From NCBI GenBank assembly GCA_023416735.1, contig JAEZGX010000012.1:124001-188000 (forward strand): a DNA stretch of 64,000 bases, read 5' to 3'. This document shows, one piece after another, positions 50,634 to 59,749 of the stretch (positions within the stretch are counted from its first letter, which is position 1; every line of letters begins with the position of its first letter). A program made the translations under genes and the position numbers. The notes beneath the pieces were generated by a model. The model did not search any database and was not told the DNA's origin. It worked only from the letters and a program-made list of their open reading frames with translations. This DNA comes from Verrucomicrobiota bacterium. Lineage in GTDB: Bacteria; Verrucomicrobiota; Verrucomicrobiia; Opitutales; Opitutaceae.

Positions 50634-51479
50634 ATGAAGCCCATCCGCCACCTCGCCTTCGTCATCAACGAAGACAAATCCGGCGCTCCTGAACTCGCTC
50701 GCGAGCTCGTCACCATCGCTACCGCGGCCGGCGTCACCTCGACTCAAACCACGCAATTCCCGCTCCCGTCCGGTTACCTCCAAGGCTACGACGCCTGTTG
50801 CGTCATCGGCGGCGATGGCACACTCCTCGGCGTCGCCCGCGAAGCCGCTCATCAACAAGTTCCCATCATCGGGGTCAACCGCGGCAGCCTCGGCTTTCTC
50901 ACGACCTTCTCCGCCGAAGAAGCGCGCACCCATTTCACCGAGCTTCTCGCCGGCGCCTACCGTCTCGCCGCCCGCTCGTTGCTCGAATGCTGCACCGGTC
51001 CCGGTTCGCACGATCTCGCGCTTAACGATGTTCTCGTCAAAAGCGACATCAACTCGCGCCTCGTCCAACTCGAGGTCCACGCCGACAACGAACTCGTCAC
51101 CAACTACACTTGCGACGGCCTCATCTTTTCAACGCCCACCGGCTCCACCGCCTACAACCTCTCCGCCGGCGGTCCGCTCATCCATCCCGATTCCGCGGTC
51201 ATCGCGATGACGCCGATTTGCCCACACACGTTGAGCAATCGCTCCATCATCTTCCGCGACCAAGTCTGCCTCCGCGTCTTCAACCGCTCCGCCGACTCCC
51301 GCCTGCTCGTTGCGATGGATGGTCAACGCGACCTCAAGGTCGGCGTCGATTCTCCGATCGAGATCACCATCTCCTCGCTGCGCCTGCCGCTCGCTCAGCG
51401 GATCGACTACTCCCACTTCTCCGTCGTCCGTGAAAAATTGAAGTGGAGCGGCGCCCTCCACGACGACTCGAAGCGCTAG
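50634..51479 (+). CDS. nadK: NAD kinase
   Basis: 281-residue enzyme phosphorylating NAD to NADP. The GGDGT motif is in CVIGGDGTLLGVAREA, followed by IIGVNRGSLGFLT. LALNDVLVKSD holds the conserved ND motif, and the C-terminal STPTGSTAYNLSAGGPLIHP segment is complete. Start at ATG 50634 (MKPIRHLAF); the in-frame GTG at 50619 lies in a repeat. Plus-strand, likely monocistronic. Confidence 0.95.
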   Translation: MKPIRHLAFVINEDKSGAPELARELVTIATAAGVTSTQTTQFPLPSGYLQGYDACCVIGGDGTLLGVAREAAHQQVPIIGVNRGSLGFLTTFSAEEARTHFTELLAGAYRLAARSLLECCTGPGSHDLALNDVLVKSDINSRLVQLEVHADNELVTNYTCDGLIFSTPTGSTAYNLSAGGPLIHPDSAVIAMTPICPHTLSNRSIIFRDQVCLRVFNRSADSRLLVAMDGQRDLKVGVDSPIEITISSLRLPLAQRIDYSHFSVVREKLKWSGALHDDSKR

Positions 51480-51505
51480 CGGCCCGCGTCTTTGTAGTTC
51501 GCCGC

Positions 51506-51543
51506 TATAAAAAAGAACCCCGACGCCGCTCGCGGCATCGGGG
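51506..51543 (-). terminator. Rho-independent terminator for EF-hand gene
   Basis: An 11-bp stem at 51518-51543 (ccccgacgccg / cggcatcgggg, one G-U pair). On the minus strand a T-run (a-run at 51508-51514) follows. It is convergent with nadK and may help end that transcript too. Confidence 0.8.
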
Positions 51544-51604
51544 CCCAAGGGATTCTGGATCGCTTTCAAAACCCCATAACCGGCCAAATCTCTTAGTCTT
51601 GGCG

Positions 51605-51859
51605 CTACTCCGAACTACCGGTCGCTTCCTTCTCCTTCTTCTTCTCCGCGCGCTTCTCTTTCTGCTTCTGTTTGTCCGCCTCCCACGCCGCCGTCTCCGC
51701 CTCGTTCAGCACGCCGTCCTTGTCTTTGTCGAAACGCTTCAGCGTCGTCTTGCTCGGCGGCTTGTCCTTCTTCGCACTTTCGTCGGCCAACACTGCAGGA
51801 ACTGCCAGCACGCTGAAGCACGCGAGCAGGAGGGGGATAATCAGTTTGGAAGTTTTCAT
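51605..51859 (-). CDS. Exported EF-hand-like small protein
   Basis: 84-residue exported protein with a signal peptide (LIIPLLLACFSVLAVPAVLA). The mature part contains one canonical EF-hand loop, DKDKDGVLNEAE, then a Lys/Glu-rich, probably helical and disordered tail (KQKQKEKRAEKKKEKEATG). Calcium binding is likely. The start at 51859 (MKTSKLIIP) gives a clean signal; the frame is open 18 codons further. Own terminator. Confidence 0.8.
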   Translation of the reverse strand: MKTSKLIIPLLLACFSVLAVPAVLADESAKKDKPPSKTTLKRFDKDKDGVLNEAETAAWEADKQKQKEKRAEKKKEKEATGSSE

Positions 51860-51932
51860 GGACCGCCCGCGACGCTGCGCATAGTGCCATCGCCTGGCGA
51901 TATTATTATGCACATTTATGGCACTATTTGTG

Positions 51933-52727
51933 TCATGTCAGCTTTCGCACCAGCTCGTCCTTTACTCCTTGCAACCGCTTATATTTGGCCATCTCCGCCG
52001 ACATCGTAGCGAGCGCCCGAGCCAATCCTCGAGCCGCAACCTCGTCTGCTTGCACCGCCTCCAATCGATGCAGCCGCACCCGAATCCCGAACAACACCCC
52101 GTCGCTCTCCGGCAGCCGCGCCAGCATCTGATGCTCCACGCGCAGCCACAATCGCTCCAAATCCACCGGTGAACTCGGACCCGCCAACCGCCGCGCCGGA
52201 TGAAGATTCAACTCATCCGTCGCCGCGATGCCCCAGTTGTCCCGCAAAAACCCCATCCCCGGGCGCATCCGCTCCAGGAACTGCCGGATCGCTCCTCCAA
52301 TCGTCGAATTCAACGCGGGCACCACGCCGTGAATCTCTTCCATCGTCTGCCCAAGCTTCTCCTCCAACGCCCAACCCGTCGGGAAACACAGCGCCCCTCC
52401 CCGCAGCCGAAACCGTCCCTCCGCATCCGCCGATAACAACAAAAAGTCCGGTTCAACGTCTCCGCCCAGCGTCTCCACCGAACTCGCATCGCTCACGTTC
52501 CACTCACGACACCACCCCGCAAACTCCCGCACCATCGCCTCACCGTCACGCTCGACCGCCGCATATCGTCCGGGCGTATCCGCAATCCAACGACGCCGCT
52601 CCGCCAACACCCGCCCGCTCGCGTCCTGCGTCGCGAAAAAATCCCGCGGCTCTCCTCGCCGAAGCGTCAGCTGCAAACGGAAATCCTCGTCCGGAAACAA
52701 TGCCGCGAGTTCGCTCACGGGCGCCAA
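51933..52727 (-). CDS. DUF3445 / haem-dependent oxidative N-demethylase-like protein
   Basis: 264-residue protein with the DUF3445 core: PDFLLLSADAEGRFRLRGGA, CFPTGWALEEKLGQTMEEIH, then LRDNWGIAATDELNLHP. In studied members this region binds haem b and acts on methylated amines such as dimethylamine with an NADPH-dependent partner; no such partner lies next to it here. The first codon may be TTG 52727 or a GTG three codons later. It precedes the EF-hand gene and follows the M16 gene on the same strand. Confidence 0.82.
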   Translation of the reverse strand: MAPVSELAALFPDEDFRLQLTLRRGEPRDFFATQDASGRVLAERRRWIADTPGRYAAVERDGEAMVREFAGWCREWNVSDASSVETLGGDVEPDFLLLSADAEGRFRLRGGALCFPTGWALEEKLGQTMEEIHGVVPALNSTIGGAIRQFLERMRPGMGFLRDNWGIAATDELNLHPARRLAGPSSPVDLERLWLRVEHQMLARLPESDGVLFGIRVRLHRLEAVQADEVAARGLARALATMSAEMAKYKRLQGVKDELVRKLT

Positions 52728-52764
52728 ACTTCCCGCTCTCCGCCCGTCGCGTCAACGTCCCCGC

Positions 52765-55335
52765 TCACGGCCGCACCACCAGCTGCACCCGCAGCTCCCG
52801 CCGAAAATACTTTTCCGCAAACGCCGCCAGATCCGCGATCTTCACCGCATCGATCCGCGCATCGTAGTTCTTCCAGTCGTTGATCGGCTGACCTTGCAGT
52901 GCGTTCAACGCCGCTTGCATCGCGCGCGACGAATTCGTCTGCAAACTCTGACGCCGCCCGGCTTTCAATCTCGCCTGGCACCGCGCGAGTTCGACGTCCT
53001 CGATCTCACCCGCCCGCACGCGCGCAATCTCCGCGTCGATCTCCGCCAGCACTTCGCCTTCCTTCCCGGGCTGCGTCCCGGCGAAGAAATAAAACATCCC
53101 CGCATCCAATCCCGTCACGCGCCCCGAACGCACAAAATACGCCAGTCCCTTTTCCTCCCGCACGCGCTCGAACAATCGCGACGCCATCCCGCTGAACAAC
53201 TCGTCCGCGACTTCGCTAATGTAGAAATCCTCCGCATGCACGCGCGGTCCGGGAAACGCCTGCAATACCACCGCCTGCTCGCGCGGCTGCTGCTCCACGA
53301 AATCCCCGCGCTCTGCCGGCAACTTCGCTTTCGCATTCGCCTTTCCTTCCGGCGCCGCCGACTTCGGCAGCCGCGACAGGAACGCCTTCAGCTTTGGCGC
53401 CAGCTTCCGCGGATCGAAATCCCCCGCGACCGCCAGCACTACATTTGGTCCGACCGCCAGCGCGCGATGCAGCGCCTTCAAATCTTCTGCGCGGATCGCC
53501 TTCACGCCGTCCTGCGTGCCATGAGCATCATGCGCCAGCGGATGCGACCCGAAAAACCGTTCGCGCACCCGCTTTCGCGCGAGCGTCACCACGTCGTCAT
53601 CGTCTTGCTGCAGCGCCGCCACCTGCGCATCGCGCTCGAGTTCCAGCGTCGTCTTCTTGAACGCCGGCGCGAGCAACGCCTCCCGCAGAATATCCACCGC
53701 CCGCTCCACATCCGTCGGCAAAACCTCCACCGCCAGCCCCACGCTGTTGTTCCCCGCCACCGGGTGAAAGCTCCCGCCCACCGATTCGATATACTCCGCG
53801 ACTTCCGCCGCGCTCCGTTTGCGCGTGTCCTTTGTCAGCATCGTCGACAACAACGCCGTCGCACCCCGCTTCGCGGGATCCTCGAACAAGGGTCCGCCTT
53901 GCATCAGCAATCGCAAATGCAAGTTCGGCAGACGCCGATCCGGTTGAAGCAACAGCCGCGCACCATTTGCCAGCTTGATCTCCGAAAACTCCGGCGGTGC
54001 AGTTTCCTCGCTCGCATCCGCCACCGTCCGCACGTCTGACTGCGTTGGATTCAGCGATATCGACGTGAGCCTCGACGGCACCAGATACCGCTTCAAAACC
54101 CGCACCAGATCCGCCGGCTTCGTCGCCGCGAGTTGCTCGAAATAGACCCGGCTGTGATCCAGATCGCCTACGACCACTTCGGCCGCGCCAAGCCGCGACG
54201 CCTGTCCGCTCATCGTCTTGCGCGTGTTGATCTCGCTAACCACGAGTTGCCGGATCGCCTTCTTCAACTCCGCCGGCTTGAAGCCACGCGCCGCGCACCG
54301 TGCGAGCGTTCGCTCGATTGCCGCCGTCGCCGCTTGCCGCTTCTCCGGTTCGCAGGTGAACGAAACGCAAAACAACCCCGTCGTGCCCGGATTCCAGCTC
54401 GACGCGTCGATCGTGTGCACCAGTCCCGCCTTTTCGCGTATCGCCTGCCACAATACAGAGCTGTCTCCTCCGCCCAGCACGCCCGCCAATAAATCCAGCG
54501 TCGGCGCATCTTCATGCGTCAGACCAGGAATCGGCCACGCCAGCGCGGCGCGCGTGATCTCCACTTCCTCGAAGCGATGCTCCGTTCGCGTTCCGAGCTG
54601 CAACGGCTCCGTCGGCACCAGGACCGGCGCCAGCCGCGCCCGCGGCACCGCCCCGAAATGCTGCTCCACCGCCGCTCGCGTCGCCGCCACATCAATATCA
54701 CCGACGATCACCACCACGAGATTGTTGGGCACGTAACGCCCGCGATAATACCCGACGAGATCCTCGCGCGTGATCGCCGAGAAAACATCGCGATGCCCGA
54801 TAATGGGCTCGCGATAGGGATGCTCCCGAAACGCCGTCGAGAAAAGCGACTCCCACAACCGGTTGTCCGGATCGTCCTTCGTCATCGCGATCTCGCGCAG
54901 GATGACGTCCTTTTCTTTCGCGCACTCGTCCGCGGGCAGCGTCGAGTGCAGCACCGCGTCCGCGAGCAGATCGATCGCCACCGCCGTATGCTCGCTCGGC
55001 AAATCGATATAATAAACCGTCCGATCGAAGGTCGTGTAGGCGTTGATGTAGCCGCCATGCGCCTGCACCGTCGCCGAGATATCGCGCCCCGCCCGCCGCT
55101 CCGTGCCCTTGAACAGCATGTGTTCGAGATAGTGCGACAACCCCGCCCCCAAATGCGCTCCTTCGTGCGTGCTGCCCGTCTTCACCCACACCTGCACCGA
55201 CGCCAGCGCCGCCGAGCGATCGGGTTTCATGATCAACGTCAGCCCATTCGGCAGAACGGTCCGCTCCACTTGCTCCCGCCAAAAAGCGTCCAGCAATCGA
55301 AAATCCGCCGCAGCGGTTACAGCAACAGCACCCAT
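52765..55335 (-). CDS. Two-domain M16 family metallopeptidase (insulinase-like)
   Basis: 856-residue double-domain M16 protein (as in PqqL-type or fused mitochondrial-processing-peptidase-like enzymes). The first domain has the HxxEH zinc motif (LSHYLEHMLFKGTE) with the third ligand Glu about 75 residues later (AKEKDVILREIAMTKDDP), so it should be active. The second half (RLLLQPDRRLPNLHLRLLMQ) lacks the motif and is likely a substrate-cage domain. No signal peptide is obvious. The ATG at 55335 (MGAVAVTAAADFRLLDAFW) is preferred; an in-frame ATG at 55377 would extend by 14 residues. Confidence 0.9.
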   Translation of the reverse strand: MGAVAVTAAADFRLLDAFWREQVERTVLPNGLTLIMKPDRSAALASVQVWVKTGSTHEGAHLGAGLSHYLEHMLFKGTERRAGRDISATVQAHGGYINAYTTFDRTVYYIDLPSEHTAVAIDLLADAVLHSTLPADECAKEKDVILREIAMTKDDPDNRLWESLFSTAFREHPYREPIIGHRDVFSAITREDLVGYYRGRYVPNNLVVVIVGDIDVAATRAAVEQHFGAVPRARLAPVLVPTEPLQLGTRTEHRFEEVEITRAALAWPIPGLTHEDAPTLDLLAGVLGGGDSSVLWQAIREKAGLVHTIDASSWNPGTTGLFCVSFTCEPEKRQAATAAIERTLARCAARGFKPAELKKAIRQLVVSEINTRKTMSGQASRLGAAEVVVGDLDHSRVYFEQLAATKPADLVRVLKRYLVPSRLTSISLNPTQSDVRTVADASEETAPPEFSEIKLANGARLLLQPDRRLPNLHLRLLMQGGPLFEDPAKRGATALLSTMLTKDTRKRSAAEVAEYIESVGGSFHPVAGNNSVGLAVEVLPTDVERAVDILREALLAPAFKKTTLELERDAQVAALQQDDDDVVTLARKRVRERFFGSHPLAHDAHGTQDGVKAIRAEDLKALHRALAVGPNVVLAVAGDFDPRKLAPKLKAFLSRLPKSAAPEGKANAKAKLPAERGDFVEQQPREQAVVLQAFPGPRVHAEDFYISEVADELFSGMASRLFERVREEKGLAYFVRSGRVTGLDAGMFYFFAGTQPGKEGEVLAEIDAEIARVRAGEIEDVELARCQARLKAGRRQSLQTNSSRAMQAALNALQGQPINDWKNYDARIDAVKIADLAAFAEKYFRRELRVQLVVRP

Positions 55336-55348
55336 GGGCGGTTCTCGC

Positions 55349-55777
55349 CTAGGCGGCCTCGACATTCGACGACCCACGCCGCGATTTCTCGGGCAGGAAG
55401 GGTTTCACGAATGCCTCCTCAAAGGAGTAAATATCTGCAAAATCCTCGCGGCGATCGCTGTCAGTTTTGCTGAAGACATTATATTCGATCAAATTGAACA
55501 CGATTTCGCCGAAGTCCGTGCACCGCCGCACGCCCCACGAGTTCAACACCGTTTTCGCCAATGGCCCGTATTGATCGAGCGCATACACCCGGAGGCCTTC
55601 CAACAACTCCGGTCCGGAGACGTGACGGGAGCGGCCGCCTTTTGTCCCTTCCTTCTTTCGCAATTCCTTCACGGTATAATCCAAGCCAAGCCGGATAAAA
55701 TCATAAGCTTTGCGATCGTAGCGAGGGTCCTCTTTGCAGATGAGGCCCACGACCTCTGCGAAATCCGGATCTTCCAT
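55349..55777 (-). CDS. Minf_1886-type conserved protein (Verrucomicrobia/Planctomycetes)
   Basis: 142-residue soluble protein (MEDPDFAEVVGLICKEDPRY) with the conserved segments KAYDFIRLGLDYTVKEL and VSGPELLEGLRVYALDQYGP, then LNSWGVRRCTDFGEIVFNLI. This matches the Minf_1886 family (TIGR04138), restricted to Verrucomicrobia and Planctomycetes, of unknown function. The gene is just upstream of the M16 gene on the same strand. It is the best lineage marker in the window. Confidence 0.85.
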   Translation of the reverse strand: MEDPDFAEVVGLICKEDPRYDRKAYDFIRLGLDYTVKELRKKEGTKGGRSRHVSGPELLEGLRVYALDQYGPLAKTVLNSWGVRRCTDFGEIVFNLIEYNVFSKTDSDRREDFADIYSFEEAFVKPFLPEKSRRGSSNVEAA

Positions 55778-55929
55778 GTTTGGACGCGCGATCTAGCACA
55801 CCGCTTTCTGCCGCGCAACTAGCAAGCTGAGACTGCAACTCAAGCGCACGGACTTCAGGGAAAGACCTGATGCAAACCTATGATTATTACCTCGAACGTT
55901 CACGCCACCACTATGACACTAGTTGTGAA

Positions 55930-56421
55930 ATGATCGCATCGACCCAGACCAACTCACCGCAGGCGGACAACTCCGCCGCTGGTAAAAACCAATCTCCCCT
56001 CAATCTCGCCTGCGCGCGTCTTAAAGCCGCCGGCCTGCGGATCACGCAACCCCGCATCGCCATCCTGACCGCCCTCATCAAGCGCGGCCAGCCCACCACG
56101 ATCGAACAGATCCATGCCGACCTCGAAAGCGGTTCCTGCGACCTCGTCACGGTTTACCGCTGCTTGAGTGCATTCGAAGACATCGGCCTCGTTCGCCGCT
56201 CCTTCTACCACAACGGCACCAGCCTTTACGCCCTGAGCCTCGGCGAGGTTCATCCGTATCACGTTATCTGCAAGGAAACCAACCAGGTCCAGGAGATCGA
56301 TCCCGAGACGACCGCCGAACTTCGCCGGAACGTCCAGCAGATCGAGGACCTCCTGAAATCGCGCGGCTACAACAACGTCACGCACGTCGTTGAGTTCTTC
56401 GGCCTCGCGCCCAAGAGCTAA
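55930..56421 (+). CDS. Fur-family transcriptional regulator without the usual Cys2 motif
   Basis: 163-residue winged-helix metalloregulator: GLRITQPRIAILTALIKRGQ and DLVTVYRCLSAFEDIGLVRR form the DNA-binding domain; HPYHVICKETNQVQEIDPET is the hinge where classical Fur has HxHxxCxxCG. Only one Cys is left there, and no C-terminal CxxC is present, so the structural zinc site is absent. Its regulated metal cannot be told. The frame is open from ATG 55870, but the ATG at 55930 (MIASTQTNSPQADN) fits better. Convergent with the exported superoxide dismutase. Confidence 0.85.
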   Translation: MIASTQTNSPQADNSAAGKNQSPLNLACARLKAAGLRITQPRIAILTALIKRGQPTTIEQIHADLESGSCDLVTVYRCLSAFEDIGLVRRSFYHNGTSLYALSLGEVHPYHVICKETNQVQEIDPETTAELRRNVQQIEDLLKSRGYNNVTHVVEFFGLAPKS

Positions 56422-56477
56422 TCGCGCGACCCGCGCGACGTCGCAATCGCGACGATCGCCGATATCGCTCTCCGCAC

Positions 56478-56507
56478 ACGCGGGCCCTCGAGGCCCGCGT
56501 TTTTTTG
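56478..56507 (+). terminator. Rho-independent terminator after fur-like gene
   Basis: A perfect 9-bp stem (acgcgggcc / ggcccgcgt) with a ctcga loop, followed by a run of seven T. Confidence 0.92.
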
Positions 56508-56542
56508 TATTCGCCCCAGCCCTACCGACGCCGCGCCCTTCC

Positions 56543-57307
56543 TCAGGCTGTCATCGCATCGCGATAGTTTTCGCCGACCTGCGTCCAGTTCACGATATTC
56601 CAAAACGCCTGCACGTAATCGCCCCGGCGATTCTGATACTTCAAATAATACGCGTGCTCCCACACATCCAGCCCGAGCACCGGCGTCGCACCTTCCATCA
56701 GCGGTGAATCCTGGTTCGCGGTCGAATGCACCTGCAACGCGCCATCCTTCACGCTCAGCCACGCCCAGCCGCTTCCAAACCGCTTCGCCGCCGCGTCCGC
56801 GAACTGCGTCTTGAACGCCTCCACCGACCCAAACGCCTTCGTCAGCGCCTGCTCCAACGGCCCGCCCGGCTTCCGCTCACCGCCCGGCGCGATCACGCGC
56901 CAGAACAAAGCATGGTTCGCGTGCCCGCCGGCATTATTCCTCACCGTCGTCCGGATCGCTTCCGGCACCCGATTGATGTTCCGCAACAACGCCGACAGCG
57001 ACTGCTTCCGCAAATCCGGGTAATTCGCCAGCGCGTTGTTCGCCGTGTTCACATAGGCCTGATGGTGCTTCGTATGATGAATCTCCATCGTCCGCGCATC
57101 GATGTGCGGCTCGAGCGCATCATAAGCGTAACCCAAAGGCGGCAGCGAAAACGCCTGATCCGGCAACGGCGTCGTGCCCTCCGCCGGCGCCGCCTTCTCC
57201 GCTCCAAACATCGTCAGCGGCATCCCGCCCAGTCCCAGCAGCGCGGCTCCCGCGCCCAATGTCTTCACCACCTCGCGTCGCGACAAACCACCTGGGGAAA
57301 CATTCAT
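56543..57307 (-). CDS. TAT-exported Fe/Mn superoxide dismutase
   Basis: 254-residue superoxide dismutase. The twin-arginine signal is SRREVVKTLGAGAALLGLGG (residues 9-28) and the mature enzyme starts near AEGTTPLPDQAFSLPPLGY. Metal ligands: the first His in MEIHHTKHHQAYV, the second in NHALFW, and Asp and His in DVWEHAYYLKYQN. Fe or Mn cannot be told from this. An exported Fe/Mn SOD is less common than CuZn SOD in the periplasm. It folds with its metal in the cytoplasm, which explains TAT export. Convergent with the fur-like gene. Confidence 0.92.
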   Translation of the reverse strand: MNVSPGGLSRREVVKTLGAGAALLGLGGMPLTMFGAEKAAPAEGTTPLPDQAFSLPPLGYAYDALEPHIDARTMEIHHTKHHQAYVNTANNALANYPDLRKQSLSALLRNINRVPEAIRTTVRNNAGGHANHALFWRVIAPGGERKPGGPLEQALTKAFGSVEAFKTQFADAAAKRFGSGWAWLSVKDGALQVHSTANQDSPLMEGATPVLGLDVWEHAYYLKYQNRRGDYVQAFWNIVNWTQVGENYRDAMTA

Positions 57308-57421
57308 GGGTCGACGCTAACTCCGCTAACGCGAGATGCAAGTGGGCCTTGCCAATCTTCACCACCGGAATTGCTGTTGCTTCTCCTCCGGTATTTCGCC
57401 GATTCACCCCACCCTTCTGTT

Positions 57422-58312
57422 ATGCACGCTCAACTCTCCCGACGCGAAGCCCTCACCACCCTCGCCGGTGCCGCCATGATCGCCACCCTCCCCGGCCTCC
57501 GCGCCGCCCAATCCCAAACGGCCGCATCCGTCCCCGCCGCGCCCGTTTCTTCCGGCGGCTTTCGCCACTCCGTTTGCAAGTGGTGCTACAACAAAATCCC
57601 TCTCGACGAGTTTGCCCGCGCCGCCGCCGAGATCGGCCTCCACTCCGTCGAACTCCTCGGCCCTGAAGACTGGCCCGTCGTTAAAAAATACGGGCTCACC
57701 TGCGCCGTCGCCAATGGCACCACCACAATTCCCGACGGCTTCAACCGTCTCGAAAATCACGTCAAACAGGTGCCGACGATGATCGAGCGCATCAAGGCCT
57801 GCGCTGACGCTGGCATTCCCAGCGTGATCGTCTTCTCCGGCAATCGCGCCGGCATGTCCGACGAACAGGGTCTCGAAAACTGCGTCGTCGGCGTGAAGAA
57901 AATTGTCGGCGAAGCCGAAAAACGCGGCGTCACCATCGTCATGGAGCTCCTCAACTCGCGCGTGAATCACCCCGATTACATGTGCGACAAAACCCCGTGG
58001 GGCGTCGAACTCGTGAAGCGCGTGGGCTCCGAGCGGTTCAAACTTCTCTACGACATCTACCACATGCAGATCATGGAGGGAGACGTCATTCGCACGATCC
58101 GCGAAAACGCCCAATACATCGGCCACTACCACACCGCCGGAAATCCGGGCCGCCACGAATTCGAACCGCAGGACGTGCAGGAGCTTAACTACCCCGCCAT
58201 CATGCGCGCCATCAAAGAAACCGGCTACACCGGTTTCGTCGGCCAGGAGTTCGTCCCCAGCCGCGACCCCATCACGTCCCTCCGCGAATCCATCAAGATC
58301 TGCACGGTCTAA
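57422..58312 (+). CDS. TAT-exported TIM-barrel sugar isomerase-like protein (hydroxypyruvate-isomerase-like)
   Basis: 296-residue AP-endonuclease-2/xylose-isomerase-type TIM barrel with a twin-arginine-like signal (LSRREALTTLAGAAMIATLPG, residues 5-25). Catalytic core segments: GFRHSVCKWCYNKIPLDEF, TIVMELLNSRVNHPDYMC (metal-ligand Glu), LLYDIYHMQIMEGD (Asp/His), GHYHTAGNPGRHEFEPQ and GFVGQEFVPS (Glu). The pattern matches Hyi/OtnI-like isomerases. Exported members are frequent in Verrucomicrobia and Planctomycetes next to Gfo/Idh enzymes. Start at ATG 57422; the frame is open far upstream but that part is antisense to the superoxide dismutase gene. Confidence 0.88.
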   Translation: MHAQLSRREALTTLAGAAMIATLPGLRAAQSQTAASVPAAPVSSGGFRHSVCKWCYNKIPLDEFARAAAEIGLHSVELLGPEDWPVVKKYGLTCAVANGTTTIPDGFNRLENHVKQVPTMIERIKACADAGIPSVIVFSGNRAGMSDEQGLENCVVGVKKIVGEAEKRGVTIVMELLNSRVNHPDYMCDKTPWGVELVKRVGSERFKLLYDIYHMQIMEGDVIRTIRENAQYIGHYHTAGNPGRHEFEPQDVQELNYPAIMRAIKETGYTGFVGQEFVPSRDPITSLRESIKICTV

Positions 58313-58332
58313 AACCCATCGCTCCAAAATTG

Positions 58333-58362
58333 AGCCCGCCGGCACCCGGCGGGCTTTTTTAT
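58333..58362 (+). terminator. Rho-independent terminator after TIM-barrel gene
   Basis: A 10-bp stem (agcccgccgg / ccggcgggct) with a cac loop and a run of seven T. Confidence 0.92.
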
Positions 58363-58408
58363 TCTCTCCTTCCGCAACCCACCCGCCTCGCCCGCGGTCG
58401 TTCCGTTC

Positions 58409-59011
58409 GTGCAGCGCCTCTTCCTCCTCTCCCCCGCCAAAGTCAGCGGCGTCCGCGCCAAACTTCTCCTCAATCGCGCCGCGCCTTTTCCCCTCGCCCG
58501 CACCTTCCATCGCGAGGGACTTCCGCTCGCCGACATCTTCACTTTCGCCAGCGGACTCTACTTTCGCGGCAAGATCACCTACGCCCGCCACTTCGTCCGC
58601 CCCGATCGCGGCGAGCTCATCCGTATCATTACGACCAATACCGGGCTCCTCGATCCGCTCACGCACGTCACGCCCGCCGCTCTCCGCGCCTTCGGCAAAG
58701 TCGACATTCACGAAGACGATCCTCGCTATCGTAAACCGCTGCGCCGCGACGCCGCCGCTCTCGCGCAACAACTCGCGCCCGACGGCATCGCCATCCTTCT
58801 CGGCTCCATCGCCACCGCCAAGTATCGCGACGTCCTCCTCGAAGCCTTCGGCGACCGCCTCGTATTTCCCGCCGACTTCATTGGTCGCGGCGACATGAGC
58901 CGCGGCGGTCTCCTCCTCCGTGCCGCCCGCGAAAATCGCGAGCTGCCTTACACGCCCGTTCGCGGCGCCATCTTCAAAGGCAAACGCGCCCCCCGCATCT
59001 CCGAAATGTGA
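58409..59011 (+). CDS. Conserved hypothetical protein (200 aa)
   Basis: 200-residue protein beginning with a GTG (VQRLFLLSPAKVSGVRAKLL). Conserved-looking parts: YFRGKITYARHFVRPDRGEL, LIRIITTNTGLLDPLTHV, then ILLGSIATAKYRDVLLEAFG and PADFIGRGDMSRGGLLLR. It is soluble, alpha/beta, without signal or membrane helix. I recognise it as a widespread uncharacterised protein but cannot name a family with certainty. It follows a terminator, so it has its own promoter, and converges with the response-regulator gene. Confidence 0.75.
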   Translation: MQRLFLLSPAKVSGVRAKLLLNRAAPFPLARTFHREGLPLADIFTFASGLYFRGKITYARHFVRPDRGELIRIITTNTGLLDPLTHVTPAALRAFGKVDIHEDDPRYRKPLRRDAAALAQQLAPDGIAILLGSIATAKYRDVLLEAFGDRLVFPADFIGRGDMSRGGLLLRAARENRELPYTPVRGAIFKGKRAPRISEM

Positions 59012-59047
59012 CCCGTGGCTGCGAGCGGGCCGCAACCCGCCCGGCCT

Positions 59048-59749
59048 TCATCCCTCAAACCGATACCCCACCCCATGCACGGTCACAATCGGCCCCTCTC
59101 CGCCACCCGCTGAAACTTTCTTCCGCAACTGCGCCACGTGCTGATCCAGCGTCCGCGTCGTCCCAAAATAGTCGATACCCCACACCGCGTTGAGCAACGC
59201 ATCCCGCGTCAACACTTCACCCGCGCGGCTTGCAAACACCTCCGCCAGCTTCAACTCCCGCGCCGTCAGCGCCTGCGTCTTCCCCTCCACCGTCACGCTG
59301 AACCGTCTCCGGTCGATCTGCGCCGCGCCAAACGCAAACACCGCCGGCAACTCGCCCTCGCTTCTTTCTCCCGCACTTGCCTGCCGCCCGCGCCGGAGCA
59401 ACGCCTCCACGCGCGCCAGCAACTCGTGCACGCCAAAGGGCTTCGTCACGTAATCGTCCGCGCCCAATTTCAAGCCCACGACCTTGTCCACTTCCTCGCC
59501 TTTCGCCGTCAAAAACAGCACCGGCACGCGAACGCCTTTCCCCCGCAGTTCCCGGCACACGTCATAGCCGCTCGCCTTCGGCATCATCACGTCGAGCACC
59601 ACCAGGTCGAACTTCTCCTGTGCAAACAACCGCAGCGCCTGCGCGCCATCGACCGCCGCCGTCACCGCATAACCTTCGCTCTCCAGTGTAGCCGAAAGTC
59701 CGATACGAATGTTCGGGTCGTCCTCCGCGATCAGGATCTTCGCAATCAT
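59048..59749 (-). CDS. OmpR/PhoB-family response regulator
   Basis: 233-residue regulator. The receiver domain (1-120) has the phospho-acceptor Asp in DLVVLDVMMPKASGYD, preceded by the acidic pair EDDPN and followed by Lys in VLFLTAKGE. The DNA-binding winged helix (about 135-230) ends LDQHVAQLRKKV and GVGYRFEG. Its start overlaps the histidine kinase stop by four bases (atga), so the two form a cognate pair. Confidence 0.95.
   Translation of the reverse strand: MIAKILIAEDDPNIRIGLSATLESEGYAVTAAVDGAQALRLFAQEKFDLVVLDVMMPKASGYDVCRELRGKGVRVPVLFLTAKGEEVDKVVGLKLGADDYVTKPFGVHELLARVEALLRRGRQASAGERSEGELPAVFAFGAAQIDRRRFSVTVEGKTQALTARELKLAEVFASRAGEVLTRDALLNAVWGIDYFGTTRTLDQHVAQLRKKVSAGGGEGPIVTVHGVGYRFEG

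Noticed and set aside
56726..57421. Upstream coding extension of the TIM-barrel protein
   Set aside because: It is antisense to the superoxide dismutase gene and Arg-rich; the TAT signal at 57422 marks the true start.
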